Below are positions 1 through 8,606 of a stretch of DNA of 19,637 bases, one piece after another (the stretch's first letter is position 1; every line of letters begins with the position of its first letter). A program made the position numbers and the translations under genes. The notes under the pieces are model-generated. The model ran no database searches. It was given only the letters and a program-made list of their open reading frames with translations, and was not told the origin of the DNA. The stretch is from DAISKN01 sp964553925 (lineage in GTDB: Bacteria; Acidobacteriota; Vicinamibacteria; Marinacidobacterales; SMYC01). Location of the stretch: the NCBI GenBank assembly GCA_964553925.1, contig CAZKNR010000207.1, positions 1 through 19,637 on the forward strand. The letters run 5' to 3'.

Positions 1-8
1 ACCTTCAT
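1..8 (-). CDS. Start of an unidentified gene running off the left edge
   Basis: On the minus strand an ATG (positions 8-6) is preceded by the very strong ribosome binding sequence GAGGAGGAAAC, and the codons read ATG AAG before the window ends. It lies about 32 bases downstream of the copper ATPase stop codon on the same strand, so it is probably the next gene of that operon. Only two complete codons are visible, so the product cannot be named. Genes in this position next to copper ATPases are often small metallochaperones or metal-resistance genes, but that is only context. Confidence 0.5.
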
Positions 9-40
9 GTTTCCTCCTCGGCGGCAGGTCTAACGGTATG

Positions 41-2389
41 TCACAACGCGAGTTTTCGCAACCGCAGCGCGTTGACGATGACCGAGACCGAGCTCACCGT
101 CATGGCCGCGCTCGCGATCATCGGGCTCAAGAGGAGACCGAAGAACGGATAAAGGACCCCGGCGGCCACGGGAACTCCCAGCGAGTTATAGACGAAGGCG
201 AAGAACAGGTTCTGCCGGATGTTTCGCATCGTCGCGCGCGAAAGGCGCCGCGCGCGGACGATCCCGCGAAGGTCTCCCTTCACCAGAACGACGTCCGCGC
301 TTTCGATGGCAACGTCGGTTCCGGTTCCCATGGCGATTCCGACGTCGGCCCGGGCGAGGGCGGGGGCGTCGTTGACCCCGTCTCCCGCCATCGCCACTTT
401 TCGGCCTTCTCGCTGCAGACGTTCGACGTGCGCCGCCTTGTCCTGGGGGAGAACTTCCGCCTCGACCCGATCGATGCCGAGTTTTCGCGCAACCGCGAGG
501 GCGGTGACGCGGTTGTCACCGGTGAGCATCACGAGGTCCAAACCCTCGCCGCGGAGGAGCCGAATCGCCTCGGGGGTCGTCGCCCGGATGGGGTCCGAGA
601 CCGACAGAAGGCCGGCGGGCTTGCCGTCGACGGCGACGAACACCACGGTCTCGCCTTGGCCGCGGAGCTCGTCGGCCTTCCCGGCGAAGGGAGCGAGGTC
701 GATGCCGATCTCCTCGAAGAGCTTCGCGTTTCCGACGGCGACCTTCCGGCCCTTCACCGTCGCGAGGACGCCCTTGCCGGTAATGGACCGGAAATCGGCC
801 GGGGGCGCGAGCCCGATCCCCCGCGCTTCCGCTCCCTCGACGATCGCCCTCGCGAGAGGGTGCTCGCTTCCCCGCTCGAGGCTCGCGGCGAGCTCGAGGA
901 TCTCCCTTCCCTCGAATCCCTCGAGAGGCTCGACCTTCGAAAGCGCCGGCCTGCCCTCGGTCAACGTTCCGGTCTTGTCGACCACGAGTATTTCGACCTC
1001 TTCCAGGATTTCGAGGGCCGCGGCGCTTCGCACCAGGACTCCCGCCTGGGCTCCACGGCCGGTCGCGACCATGACCGACATCGGCGTCGCGAGGCCGAGG
1101 GCGCAGGGACAGGCGATGATGAGGACCGCGACCGCGTTCACCAGCGCGTGGGCGAGGCGCGGCTCCGGTCCGAAGACTCCCCAGACGAGAGCGGCCGCGA
1201 TCGCGACCGCGATCACCATGGGAACGAACCACGCCGAGACTCTGTCCGCGAGCCGCTGGATGGGTGCGCGCGAGCGCTGCGCCTCGGCCACGAGCCTCAC
1301 GATCTGTGCGAGGAGCGTATCGCTCCCGACACGCTCCGCCCTCATCACGAAGGTTCCCGTTGCGTTCACCGTTCCAGAGGCGACCCGGCTCCCCGCCCCC
1401 TTCTCGACGGGGATGGGCTCGCCGGTCAGCGTCGACTCATCGACCGCGCTCTCCCCTTCCTCGACGACGCCGTCGACGGGAACTCTCTCACCCGGCCGCA
1501 CGCGCAGACGATCGGACACGACGACGTGCTCGAGCGGCACGTCCTCCTCGTTTCCGTCGGGACGGACCAGGCGGGCGGTCTTGGGAGCGAGTGAGAGAAG
1601 CGCGCGGAGGGCGCTTCCGGTCTCGCCCCTCGCGCGAAGCTCGAGCATTTGCCCGAGGAGCACCAGGGTCACGATGACCGCCGCCGGCTCGAAATAGACG
1701 GCGATAGCGCCCGTGTGGTGGTCGCGGAACGAGTCGGGGAAGAGGCCGGGAAAGAGCGTCGCGGCGACGCTGTACGCATACGCGGCGCCGGTCCCGAGGG
1801 CGATGAGCGTGAACATGTTCAAGCTGCGGTTCACGATCGACTGGTAGCCGCGCTCGAAAAACGGGAATCCGCCCCAGAGCACGACGGGCGTCGCCAGGAG
1901 GAACTGGATCCATACCGCGCCCGGGCCGGCAAGTCGCTGAAGCGGTTTTCCCGGGAGCATCTCCGAGATCATCAGGGCGAGTATCGGCGCGGTCAGCACC
2001 GCCGACCCCAAGAAGCGTCGCGACATGTCGCGGAGCTCGGGGTTTTCTTCCTCCAGGGTCTCGAGGGTCAGAGTGCGCGGCTCGAGCGCCATGCCGCAGA
2101 GGGGGCAACTCCCGGGGCCCTTCCGCACGATCTCCGGGTGCATGGGGCAGGTCCACTCGGCGCCGGGCGTCGGAGCGGGCGGCGCTACCTCCTCGATCGG
2201 GATCGCCGGCTTTCGGTACTTCTCGGGATCGGCGCGAAACCTCTCGAGGCAGCCCTTGCCGCAGAAGTAGTACGTGGCGCCTTCGTGCTCGTGATGTCCC
2301 GCGGCGCGCGCCGGCGAAACGGTCATACCGCACACCGGGTCGAGGAAGCCCTCGCCCGGGGACGGCATGGAGCTCGAATCGTGATGCAT
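41..2389 (-). CDS. copA: Copper-translocating P1B-type ATPase with YHS and heavy-metal-binding N-terminus
   Basis: This is an inner-membrane pump of the P1B-1 type, expected to export Cu(I) at the cost of ATP. From the chosen ATG it has 782 residues. A YHS-like domain comes first (about residues 15-62: DPVCGM, then YYFCGKGC), followed by a heavy-metal-binding motif (about 79-104: WTCPMHP...CPLCGM). Then come the membrane segments and P-type motifs: TGE (322-324), the CPC metal site in a membrane helix (427-429), the phosphorylated Asp of DKTGT (471), HP (510-511) and GDGVND (669-674). The last two helices carry YN and MxxxxxSS-type residues usual for Cu(I) pumps. There is no classical GMxCxxC HMA domain; the YHS/HMBD pair replaces it. 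The reading frame is open to 2467, but that extension would run through the operator region, so the ATG at 2389 is preferred. The gene is divergent from tetR. Silver transport is also possible. Confidence 0.93.
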   Translation of the reverse strand: MHHDSSSMPSPGEGFLDPVCGMTVSPARAAGHHEHEGATYYFCGKGCLERFRADPEKYRKPAIPIEEVAPPAPTPGAEWTCPMHPEIVRKGPGSCPLCGMALEPRTLTLETLEEENPELRDMSRRFLGSAVLTAPILALMISEMLPGKPLQRLAGPGAVWIQFLLATPVVLWGGFPFFERGYQSIVNRSLNMFTLIALGTGAAYAYSVAATLFPGLFPDSFRDHHTGAIAVYFEPAAVIVTLVLLGQMLELRARGETGSALRALLSLAPKTARLVRPDGNEEDVPLEHVVVSDRLRVRPGERVPVDGVVEEGESAVDESTLTGEPIPVEKGAGSRVASGTVNATGTFVMRAERVGSDTLLAQIVRLVAEAQRSRAPIQRLADRVSAWFVPMVIAVAIAAALVWGVFGPEPRLAHALVNAVAVLIIACPCALGLATPMSVMVATGRGAQAGVLVRSAAALEILEEVEILVVDKTGTLTEGRPALSKVEPLEGFEGREILELAASLERGSEHPLARAIVEGAEARGIGLAPPADFRSITGKGVLATVKGRKVAVGNAKLFEEIGIDLAPFAGKADELRGQGETVVFVAVDGKPAGLLSVSDPIRATTPEAIRLLRGEGLDLVMLTGDNRVTALAVARKLGIDRVEAEVLPQDKAAHVERLQREGRKVAMAGDGVNDAPALARADVGIAMGTGTDVAIESADVVLVKGDLRGIVRARRLSRATMRNIRQNLFFAFVYNSLGVPVAAGVLYPFFGLLLSPMIASAAMTVSSVSVIVNALRLRKLAL

Positions 2390-2452
2390 CGGCCCTCGAT
2401 TATAGCCGCTTCCCTTGACGGCGCGCGCTCCCTGTGCCAATACTGAGCGGAC

Positions 2453-2466
2453 TGACCCAGCGGTCA
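2453..2466. promoter_or_regulatory. Operator-like palindrome 1 (upstream of tetR)
   Basis: The sequence TGACCCAGCGGTCA is an inverted repeat with half-sites TGACC and GGTCA around a 4-base centre. It is a near-copy of the palindrome 20 bp downstream. The position between copA and tetR, and the pairing at two helical turns, suggest a binding site for the adjacent TetR-family repressor. The assignment to that protein is inference. Confidence 0.65.
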
Positions 2467-2470
2467 TAAT
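2465..2470 (+). promoter_or_regulatory. Possible -10 box for the tetR-efflux operon
   Basis: CATAAT matches five of six bases of the sigma-70 -10 consensus and lies between the two operator palindromes, overlapping the end of the first. A transcript would start near 2477, inside the second palindrome, so a bound repressor would block it. No good -35 box is visible at 16-18 bp upstream, so this call is weak. Confidence 0.35.
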
Positions 2471-2472
2471 AC

Positions 2473-2486
2473 TGACCCCAGGGTCA
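2473..2486. promoter_or_regulatory. Operator-like palindrome 2 (upstream of tetR)
   Basis: TGACCCCAGGGTCA is a perfect palindrome of 6-bp arms (TGACCC/GGGTCA) around a 2-base centre. It ends 13 bp before the tetR start codon. With the near-identical site at 2453-2466 it forms a tandem pair with centres 20 bp apart, as expected for cooperative repressor binding. Autoregulation by the TetR protein encoded at 2500 is the simplest reading. Confidence 0.7.
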
Positions 2487-2499
2487 TTACGATTTACTC

Positions 2500-3114
2500 A
2501 TGAGTCGCTCCAAGGTCCTTTCCGAACATCGCGTCCACGAAGTCCAGACCGCGGCGCTCCGGGTCATCTCCCGCAAAGGCATGAACGGAGCCACCATGCA
2601 GGACTTCGCCGACGAGGCTGGAGTGGCGAAGGGCACCCTCTATCTCTATTTCCGCGACCGCGAGGACCTCATGGAGCGGGCGGCGGACTATGCGTTCTCG
2701 ACGCTCGAGGCGAAGCTGGCGTCAACCCTTCCGCCGATCTCGAACTTCGCTGGGAGACTCCTGGCGCTCATCCGGAGCGAAATCGACTTCTTCGACGAGC
2801 ACCGCGAGTTCTTCCGGATCTACATCGCCCTCAAGCACGCCCCGGACGCGGTTCACCAGAACGCTCGCCGCCGGAGGATGTGCCATCCCCGCTACTCCCG
2901 GCACCTCAAAAGGCTCGAGGCGATGCTTTCGGAGGCCATGGAGCGCGGTGAAGTGCGGAAATGCGATCCGGCGAGGCTCGCGCTCTTCGTCTCCGAGAGC
3001 GCCGTGGCCTTGATGCTCCGCCGGCTCACCGAAGACAAGCCTCCCGACGCCGAAGCCGACGTCGCCTGGATGGCCGACGTCCTTCTCCACGGACTCGCGG
3101 CGAAAGGAACCTGA
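2500..3114 (+). CDS. TetR/AcrR-family transcriptional repressor of the efflux operon
   Basis: The protein has 204 residues, the usual TetR length. The N-terminal DNA-binding domain (about residues 10-55) contains the typical helix-turn-helix pattern: MQDFADEAGVAKGTLYLYF (33-51), followed by RDREDL. The rest is a helical ligand-binding and dimerisation domain, which is poorly conserved, so the inducer cannot be predicted. Its stop codon overlaps the start of the outer-membrane factor gene by one base, making it the first gene of the four-gene efflux operon. Two matching palindromes lie 13-47 bp upstream and are its likely operators. There is no clear ribosome binding site before this ATG, which could mean weak or leader-dependent translation. 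Family assignment is firm; the regulatory targets are inferred. Confidence 0.92.
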   Translation: MSRSKVLSEHRVHEVQTAALRVISRKGMNGATMQDFADEAGVAKGTLYLYFRDREDLMERAADYAFSTLEAKLASTLPPISNFAGRLLALIRSEIDFFDEHREFFRIYIALKHAPDAVHQNARRRRMCHPRYSRHLKRLEAMLSEAMERGEVRKCDPARLALFVSESAVALMLRRLTEDKPPDAEADVAWMADVLLHGLAAKGT

Positions 3115-4424
3115 TGCTCGCTCTCCCCCTCACGTTGTGGATGACCCTCACCGCCGCTCAGGAGCCGGGGCCCACGGTCCGTCGCCTGACTCTGCGGGAC
3201 GCGATGGCGCTCGCCTTCGACCGGAATCTCGTCCTGGGGCGAGCCCGCATCGAAGTGCCCACGGCCGAGGCCACCCGGCGCCTCTACCGCTCCGCGGTGC
3301 TCCCTCGTCTGTCCGTCGGCGCGAACCTGGTGCGCAACTCCGCCGAAGCCTCCTTCGGGCCTCCGGACGACGTCCGCACCATTCTCCCGCTCGTGAGCTG
3401 GGACGTGAGAGTCAACGTTTCGCAGCCGCTCTTTGCCGGCTTTCGAGATCTCAAGGCCTATCGCCAGTCGAAGCTCGGAATCGACTCCGCCCGCGAGGGG
3501 GTCCGATTTGCTTCGGATCAAGCGCTTCTCGATACCAGCCGCCAGTTTCTCCTCGCTCTTCAAGCCGAAGCGCTCATCGACGTCGAGGGCCGGAACCTCG
3601 ATCTCGCCCAGAGACGACGCGAACAAGCGACCACGCTCTTCGATGCGGGCGAGACGACACAGGTGGACGTGCTCCGCGCCGAGTCCGACATCAAGGCGGC
3701 GGAGCGGCGGGTGGTCGAGGCCAAGCGCTCGAGGGAAGTGGCGGTGAGTGAGCTTCGCCTCGCTCTCGCGCTCGACGAGGATTTCGCGCTGGTTGCGCCC
3801 GCGGGAGGCGATCGCGCCATCCCTCTGGTGCCGGCTGAGACAGAGCTCCTTTCCCAGGCGTTCGGGGCTCGGCCCGAAGTGCGCCAGGCAGAGTACTCGC
3901 TCGAAAGCGCCAAGCTCGAAGTGGAGAAGCAGCGAGGCGCCTATTACCCGGTGGTCACCGCCGACGCCGGCTACGTGCGCCAGGCGACGACCTTCCCGCG
4001 CCAGAGCTACGGCTTCGCCGCGATCCGGGCGACGGTCCCGATCTACCAGGGCGGGGAGATCGGCGCCCGGGTGGCCATCGCCGAAGAGCGCGAGAAAGGG
4101 GCGAACCTCGTTCTCGAAGAGGCGCGCCGAGTGGTGCGCGAGGACGTGAGGATGGCGCTCGTCGATCTCGAGGCGAGCCGCACGAACCTCGCTCTCGCCG
4201 AACAGCAGCTCCAGTCGGCGGAGGCCGAGTACGCACAGACCTCCGAGCTCTATCAGAACCAGGAGCTGACGTCTCTCGATCTTCAAACCTCGGAAGCGGC
4301 GCTCACCGCCGCCCGGCGAGGAGTCGCGACCGGAGAGCTTCTGGTCTACGCGGCCGAAGTCCAGGTGTGGTTCGCCGCCGGGACCTTGACGGAAGTGGCC
4401 TTGAATCAGGAGTCGACACTATGA
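3114..4424 (+). CDS. TolC-like outer-membrane efflux protein
   Basis: This is an outer-membrane channel of the OEP/TolC family, forming the exit duct of the RND pump encoded downstream. From the ATG that overlaps the tetR stop codon (TGATG), with AAAGGAA upstream, the protein has 436 residues. It begins with a short hydrophobic signal-like segment (residues 1-15, ending near TAAQ). Two repeats follow, each with a strand region and long amphipathic coiled-coil helices: about residues 25-215, containing VNVSQPLFAGF, and about 235-425, containing ATVPIYQGGEIGARV. These are the standard duplicated OEP features. The frame is open further upstream inside tetR, but the overlap start fits the signal peptide. 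It is translationally coupled to its neighbours. Confidence 0.92.
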   Translation: MLALPLTLWMTLTAAQEPGPTVRRLTLRDAMALAFDRNLVLGRARIEVPTAEATRRLYRSAVLPRLSVGANLVRNSAEASFGPPDDVRTILPLVSWDVRVNVSQPLFAGFRDLKAYRQSKLGIDSAREGVRFASDQALLDTSRQFLLALQAEALIDVEGRNLDLAQRRREQATTLFDAGETTQVDVLRAESDIKAAERRVVEAKRSREVAVSELRLALALDEDFALVAPAGGDRAIPLVPAETELLSQAFGARPEVRQAEYSLESAKLEVEKQRGAYYPVVTADAGYVRQATTFPRQSYGFAAIRATVPIYQGGEIGARVAIAEEREKGANLVLEEARRVVREDVRMALVDLEASRTNLALAEQQLQSAEAEYAQTSELYQNQELTSLDLQTSEAALTAARRGVATGELLVYAAEVQVWFAAGTLTEVALNQESTL

Positions 4425-5341
4425 GCCCCGTGAAAACCCGAATCGTGAACGCCCTTTTCTTTTTCGCCGCGGCTCTCGCTTCCGCCTGCGGCCCGAAGGC
4501 GGAACCGCCCGAGCCCGCGCCAGCCGCGCAGGCGAACGGCGACGTGAAGCCCGCCCTTCCGGAAGACGTGAAGAAGGGACTTGCGGAGGTCGCCGCCGTC
4601 TCGCAGGAAACGACCGACGAGTCAGGGGTCCTGAGAGAGACGGGCGAGCTGGTCTCGCCGGTCTCGTCCGATATTTCCGCGAAGTTTCCCGGACGCGTTG
4701 GACAGGTCTTCGTCGACGAGGGAGCCCGCGTGCGAAAGGGCCAGCCGCTTCTTTCGATCGAGAGCGACTACCTGAAGATCGAAGTCGATCGGGCACAAGC
4801 CGCGGTCGCCCGCGCCAAGGCCGCGGAGGGCGAGGCGCGACGCGACTTCGAGAGAAAAGAGGGGCTCGTCGCCAAGGGCTCGGTCTCGCAGGCGGTCTTC
4901 GATCGCACCCGGGCGACGCTGGATCAGGCGGAGGCGACTCGCGCCGAGGCGGAGGCGGATCTGGCTCTCGCCACGCAGAGGCTCGCGGACGCGGTGATGG
5001 TCTCGCCCATCGACGGCATCGTGGCGGAGCGCAAGACCGAAGTCGGCGAGCGGCTCGGGGAAGCGACGGTCGCCTTCGTCCTGGTGCAGATGTCGCCGTT
5101 GAAGGTTCGCTTTCGACTCCCCGAGCGCTACCTCGGACAGGTGGAGAGGGGACAGGTGGTGCGCGCCTGGGTCGATCCCTACCCCGACGAAGTCTTCGAA
5201 GGCAAGGTCACGATCGTGGTGCGCGCCGTCGATTCGAGAACGCGAACGTTCGTGGTCGAGGCGGAGATCCCGAACCGGGACGAGCGCCTGAAGCCGGGAC
5301 TCTTCGCTCGCGTCGAGCTTCGTCTCCGTCAAGCCTCCTGA
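4421..5341 (+). CDS. RND efflux periplasmic adaptor (membrane fusion) lipoprotein
   Basis: The protein has 306 residues and links the RND pump to the outer-membrane channel. The N-terminus (residues 1-23) is a hydrophobic signal ending in LASAC, a plausible though not ideal lipobox, so Cys23 may be lipidated. A Pro/Ala-rich linker follows. The biotinyl-lipoyl-like half-motifs (GRVGQVFVDEGARVRKGQPL at 91-110, and SPIDGIVAERKTEVGERL at 195-212) flank an Ala/Glu-rich coiled-coil hairpin (about 120-190). A beta-barrel domain (about 215-300) completes it. It is shorter than many AcrA-type adaptors and seems to lack most of the membrane-proximal domain. Its ATG overlaps the upstream stop codon (ATGA), so translation is coupled. 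Confidence 0.92.
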   Translation: MSPVKTRIVNALFFFAAALASACGPKAEPPEPAPAAQANGDVKPALPEDVKKGLAEVAAVSQETTDESGVLRETGELVSPVSSDISAKFPGRVGQVFVDEGARVRKGQPLLSIESDYLKIEVDRAQAAVARAKAAEGEARRDFERKEGLVAKGSVSQAVFDRTRATLDQAEATRAEAEADLALATQRLADAVMVSPIDGIVAERKTEVGERLGEATVAFVLVQMSPLKVRFRLPERYLGQVERGQVVRAWVDPYPDEVFEGKVTIVVRAVDSRTRTFVVEAEIPNRDERLKPGLFARVELRLRQAS

Positions 5342-5351
5342 GGTCAAGTCG

Positions 5352-8300
5352 ATGCATAAATTAGCCGAGCTCTGCGTCAAACGGCCGGTCTTCGCGAGCG
5401 TCCTCATTCTCTCGCTGGTGGTGGTGGGTATCTTCGCCTACGCCCAGCTCGGGGTGGACCGCTTCCCCAACATCGACTTCCCCTTCGTCACCGTCTCGAC
5501 GCGTCTGGTGGGCGCCGCCCCCGAGGAGATCGAGACGGAGATCACCGACAAGATCGAGGAGGCGGTCAACACCATCAGCGGAATCGATCAGCTGATCTCC
5601 ATATCCGCGGAGGGCATATCGGCCGTCACCATCCAATTCGTTCTCGAGAAGGATGGAGACGTCGCCGCCCAGGAGGTGCGCGATCGCGTAAACACCGTTC
5701 TCCGCGATCTTCCGACCGACGCCGATCCTCCGATCATCGAGAAGATCGACCCCGACGCCTCGCCGGTTTTGTCCATCGTGCTCTCGGGGCCGGCTCCGAT
5801 CCGCGACATCACCGAGTTCGCGGACAAGACGCTTCGGCGTCAGATCGAATCCGTTCTCGGCGTCGGCCAGGTCCGGATCGTGGGCGGCCGCCCGCGGCAG
5901 ATCAACGTGGTGGTGGATAGCTCGAAGCTCGCGGGGCTCGAGCTCACGGCAGCCGAGGTGGTTTCGGCGCTTCAGAGCCAGAACGTCCAGCTTCCCGGAG
6001 GGAAGGTGGAGCAGGGCGCGAGAGACCTGACGCTCCGTACGTACGGGCGCGTCTCCTCTCCCCAGGAATTCGCCTCGATACCCGTCGCGAACCGCGGCGG
6101 CCATCCGGTGCGCGTCGGGGACGTGGCCCGGGTCGAAGACGGCATGGCGGAGCCCGAGACCGTCGCCACGTTCGCGGGCGAGCCCGCGGTGGTGCTCCAG
6201 GTCCGGAAGCAATCGGGCACCAACACCATCCAGGTCGTGGACCTCTTGAAGGAGCGGGTCGAGCAGCTGGGCTCGCAGCTTCCCCCGGGCTGGAAGATGG
6301 ACATCGTGCGAGATCAGTCGGAGTTCATCCTCGCCGCGGTCCACGCCGTACAGGAGCACTTGATCTTGGGCTCGTTCCTCGCCTCGGGAATCGTATTTCT
6401 TTTCCTCGGAAGACTCCGCCCCACGATCATCGCCGCCGTCGCCATCCCCAGCGCCCTCATCGCCACCTTCGCCGCGATGGAGTGGATGGGCTTCACTCTG
6501 AACGTCATCACCCTTCTCGCCCTCACCCTCGCCGTCGGGATCGTCATCGACGACGCGGTGATCGTCCTCGAGATCATCTTCCGCTACATGGAAGAGAAGA
6601 AGATGTCGGCTCGTGAAGCGGCGATCGAGGGAACGCGCGAGGTGGGCCTCGCGGTCATCGCCATGACCCTCTCGCTCATCGCCGTCTTTCTTCCCGTGGC
6701 CTTCATGGCGGGAATCGTGGGCCGGTTCATGAACTCCTTCGGCGTGACCATGGCGTTCGCCATCGCGGTATCGCTCCTCGTGGCCTTCACCCTCACCCCG
6801 ATGTTGTCGTCCCGGTGGCTCCGCGAAAAGGACACGGGCGGCGGCCACGGGAAGTCCTCCCGGGAGTCGCGGTTCTACGCCCCCGTCGAGAGGCTGTACA
6901 TGGCGATCCTCGGCTGGTCCATGCGCCACCGGTGGGTGGTGGGGGTGGTGACGGTCCTGGTAGCCTTCTCGACGGTGCCGCTCGCCATCGTGGCGAATAA
7001 GAACTTTCTCCCAAGCGACGACGAGTCACAATTCGAGGTCGTGGTCCGCGCACCCGAGGGATCCAGCCTCGAGAGCACCCGGGTCATCATGGAATCGATC
7101 GCCTCCCGCGTTCGGGAGCTCCCGGGCGTGGCGGCGACGCTCCTCACTATCGGCGACGATCCGCAGCTCACCCGCAATCTCGGGACCATCTACGTGAAGC
7201 TGGTCCCGGTAGCGGAGCGCGAGGAGACGCAGTTCGACGTCATGGCGCGGGTTCGTGCGCAGGTCCTGCCCCAATACGGTTCTCTCGAGCTTCGAGCCCA
7301 AGTTGCACCGGTGTCGGCGTTCCGCGCCGGACAGAACGCGGAGATCATGTTCTGGGTGGGCGGCCCCGACCTCGATCGCCTCGGGGAGTACGCCTCTCAC
7401 CTGATGGAGGTGCTGCGATCGCAGCCCGGGGTGGTGGACCCCGACACCAACCTCGTCGTGGGAAATCCCGAGCTCGGCGTCCGCATCGATCGCGCCAAGG
7501 CCGCGGACCTCGGGGTACAGGTCCAGGACATCGCGGCGACGATGAACGTCCTGGTCGGCGGGCTCGAGGTCACCGACTACTACGAGGCGGGCGAGCAGTA
7601 CGAAGTCCACGTCCGCGCCGACGAGCGCTACCGCCGCGACGCCTCGGGCATCGCCCAGGCGGAAGTGCCCTCGCGCACCGCGGGCCGAGTGACGCTGAAG
7701 GACGTCATCTCGGTAGAGGAAGGCACCGGTCCCTCGCTCGTCAATCGCATCTCCCGGCGCCGGCAGGTGCTTCTCTACTGCAACATGGCGCCCGGCCACT
7801 CTTCGCAGGCGGTCATCGACGCTCTCGAGCGCAGGGCGGCGGAGCTCGACATGCCCGCGGACTACTCTTACGGACTCACCGGACGCTCTCGGGAGCAGGG
7901 ACGGGCGTTCACGAACTTCGCGCTCGCCTTCCTGCTCTCCTTCATCTTCATGTATCTCATCCTCGCGGCTCAGTTCGAGAGCTGGCTCCACCCGGTCACC
8001 ATCCTTCTGGCGCTTCCGATGACGATGCCGTTCGCGCTCCTCGCGATCGTGTTCTTCAATCAATCGATCAACATCTTCTCCCTGCTCGGCATCCTGGTGT
8101 TGTTCGGAATCGTGAAGAAAAACGGGATTCTCCAGATCGACCACATGAACAACCTGCGGGAGCAAGGGATGCCCAGGGAAGAGGCCATCCTGGTCGCGAA
8201 CCGGGATCGGCTGCGGCCCATCCTCATGACGACACTCGCGTTCGTCGCCGGGATGATCCCGCTCGTGATCTCGAGCGGCACCGGGGCGGGCACCAACCGC

Positions 8301-8492
8301 GCCATCGGCACCGTCGTCATCGGAGGCCAGACGCTCGCGCTCCTCTTGACCCTCGTGGGGACTCCGGTCGCTTATAGCTTCTTCGACGACGTGGGGAAGT
8401 TCCTCGCTCGCTTGAAGGCATCGTGGCGCCCGCAGACGTCTTCAGAGCCGTCTCAGGCGGGTGCCGCGAGCCGGAGCTCCCGGGTCGCTTGA
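5352..8492 (+). CDS. RND multidrug efflux pump, HAE1/AcrB type
   Basis: This inner-membrane proton-driven transporter has 1046 residues, the full length for the hydrophobe/amphiphile efflux family. There is one N-terminal membrane helix (about 12-32), a large periplasmic loop, then helices from about 333. The proton-relay Asp pair D400-D401 lies in GIVIDDAVIVLE (TM4), matching the AcrB aspartates. A second periplasmic loop follows TM7 and the last helix bundle carries the relay Lys in LFGIVKKNGIL. These residues argue for HAE1 rather than a heavy-metal CusA-type pump, where the relay region differs. It begins 10 bp after the adaptor stop codon and completes the tetR-OMF-adaptor-pump operon. 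Substrate cannot be read from sequence. Confidence 0.95.
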   Translation: MHKLAELCVKRPVFASVLILSLVVVGIFAYAQLGVDRFPNIDFPFVTVSTRLVGAAPEEIETEITDKIEEAVNTISGIDQLISISAEGISAVTIQFVLEKDGDVAAQEVRDRVNTVLRDLPTDADPPIIEKIDPDASPVLSIVLSGPAPIRDITEFADKTLRRQIESVLGVGQVRIVGGRPRQINVVVDSSKLAGLELTAAEVVSALQSQNVQLPGGKVEQGARDLTLRTYGRVSSPQEFASIPVANRGGHPVRVGDVARVEDGMAEPETVATFAGEPAVVLQVRKQSGTNTIQVVDLLKERVEQLGSQLPPGWKMDIVRDQSEFILAAVHAVQEHLILGSFLASGIVFLFLGRLRPTIIAAVAIPSALIATFAAMEWMGFTLNVITLLALTLAVGIVIDDAVIVLEIIFRYMEEKKMSAREAAIEGTREVGLAVIAMTLSLIAVFLPVAFMAGIVGRFMNSFGVTMAFAIAVSLLVAFTLTPMLSSRWLREKDTGGGHGKSSRESRFYAPVERLYMAILGWSMRHRWVVGVVTVLVAFSTVPLAIVANKNFLPSDDESQFEVVVRAPEGSSLESTRVIMESIASRVRELPGVAATLLTIGDDPQLTRNLGTIYVKLVPVAEREETQFDVMARVRAQVLPQYGSLELRAQVAPVSAFRAGQNAEIMFWVGGPDLDRLGEYASHLMEVLRSQPGVVDPDTNLVVGNPELGVRIDRAKAADLGVQVQDIAATMNVLVGGLEVTDYYEAGEQYEVHVRADERYRRDASGIAQAEVPSRTAGRVTLKDVISVEEGTGPSLVNRISRRRQVLLYCNMAPGHSSQAVIDALERRAAELDMPADYSYGLTGRSREQGRAFTNFALAFLLSFIFMYLILAAQFESWLHPVTILLALPMTMPFALLAIVFFNQSINIFSLLGILVLFGIVKKNGILQIDHMNNLREQGMPREEAILVANRDRLRPILMTTLAFVAGMIPLVISSGTGAGTNRAIGTVVIGGQTLALLLTLVGTPVAYSFFDDVGKFLARLKASWRPQTSSEPSQAGAASRSSRVA

Positions 8493-8518
8493 GCCTTTCG
8501 CCCGTCTGCAGGTAGAAT
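8489..8518 (+). promoter_or_regulatory. Candidate sigma-70 promoter for the DUF4870-like gene
   Basis: TTGAGC (8489-8494) and TAGAAT (8513-8518) are separated by 18 bp. They match four and five of six consensus bases. The -35 overlaps the RND stop codon and the predicted start of transcription near 8525 leaves an 80-base leader before the next gene. Confidence 0.4.
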
Positions 8519-8606
8519 CCACCTATCTGGTCCCTTACCTAGTTCGAAAACATTTCTTCGCTGGAGCCGCCCGCGCAAGCCGGAAGGCGGTTTCTGAGGT
8601 GCAGTC

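Noticed and set aside
38..1594. Long open frame (518 codons) antisense to copA
   Set aside because: Arg/Asp/Gly-rich low-complexity translation with no recognisable domain, entirely opposite a well-supported P-type ATPase; an expected shadow in high-GC DNA.
2892..4286. Open frame of 464 codons antisense to the outer-membrane factor gene
   Set aside because: No domain, biased composition, and it covers the conserved OEP gene and part of tetR.
5361..6929. Long open frame (522 codons) antisense to the RND pump
   Set aside because: Composition is Asp/Glu/His/Arg-rich and repetitive, mirroring the codons of the pump gene; no start signal or domain.
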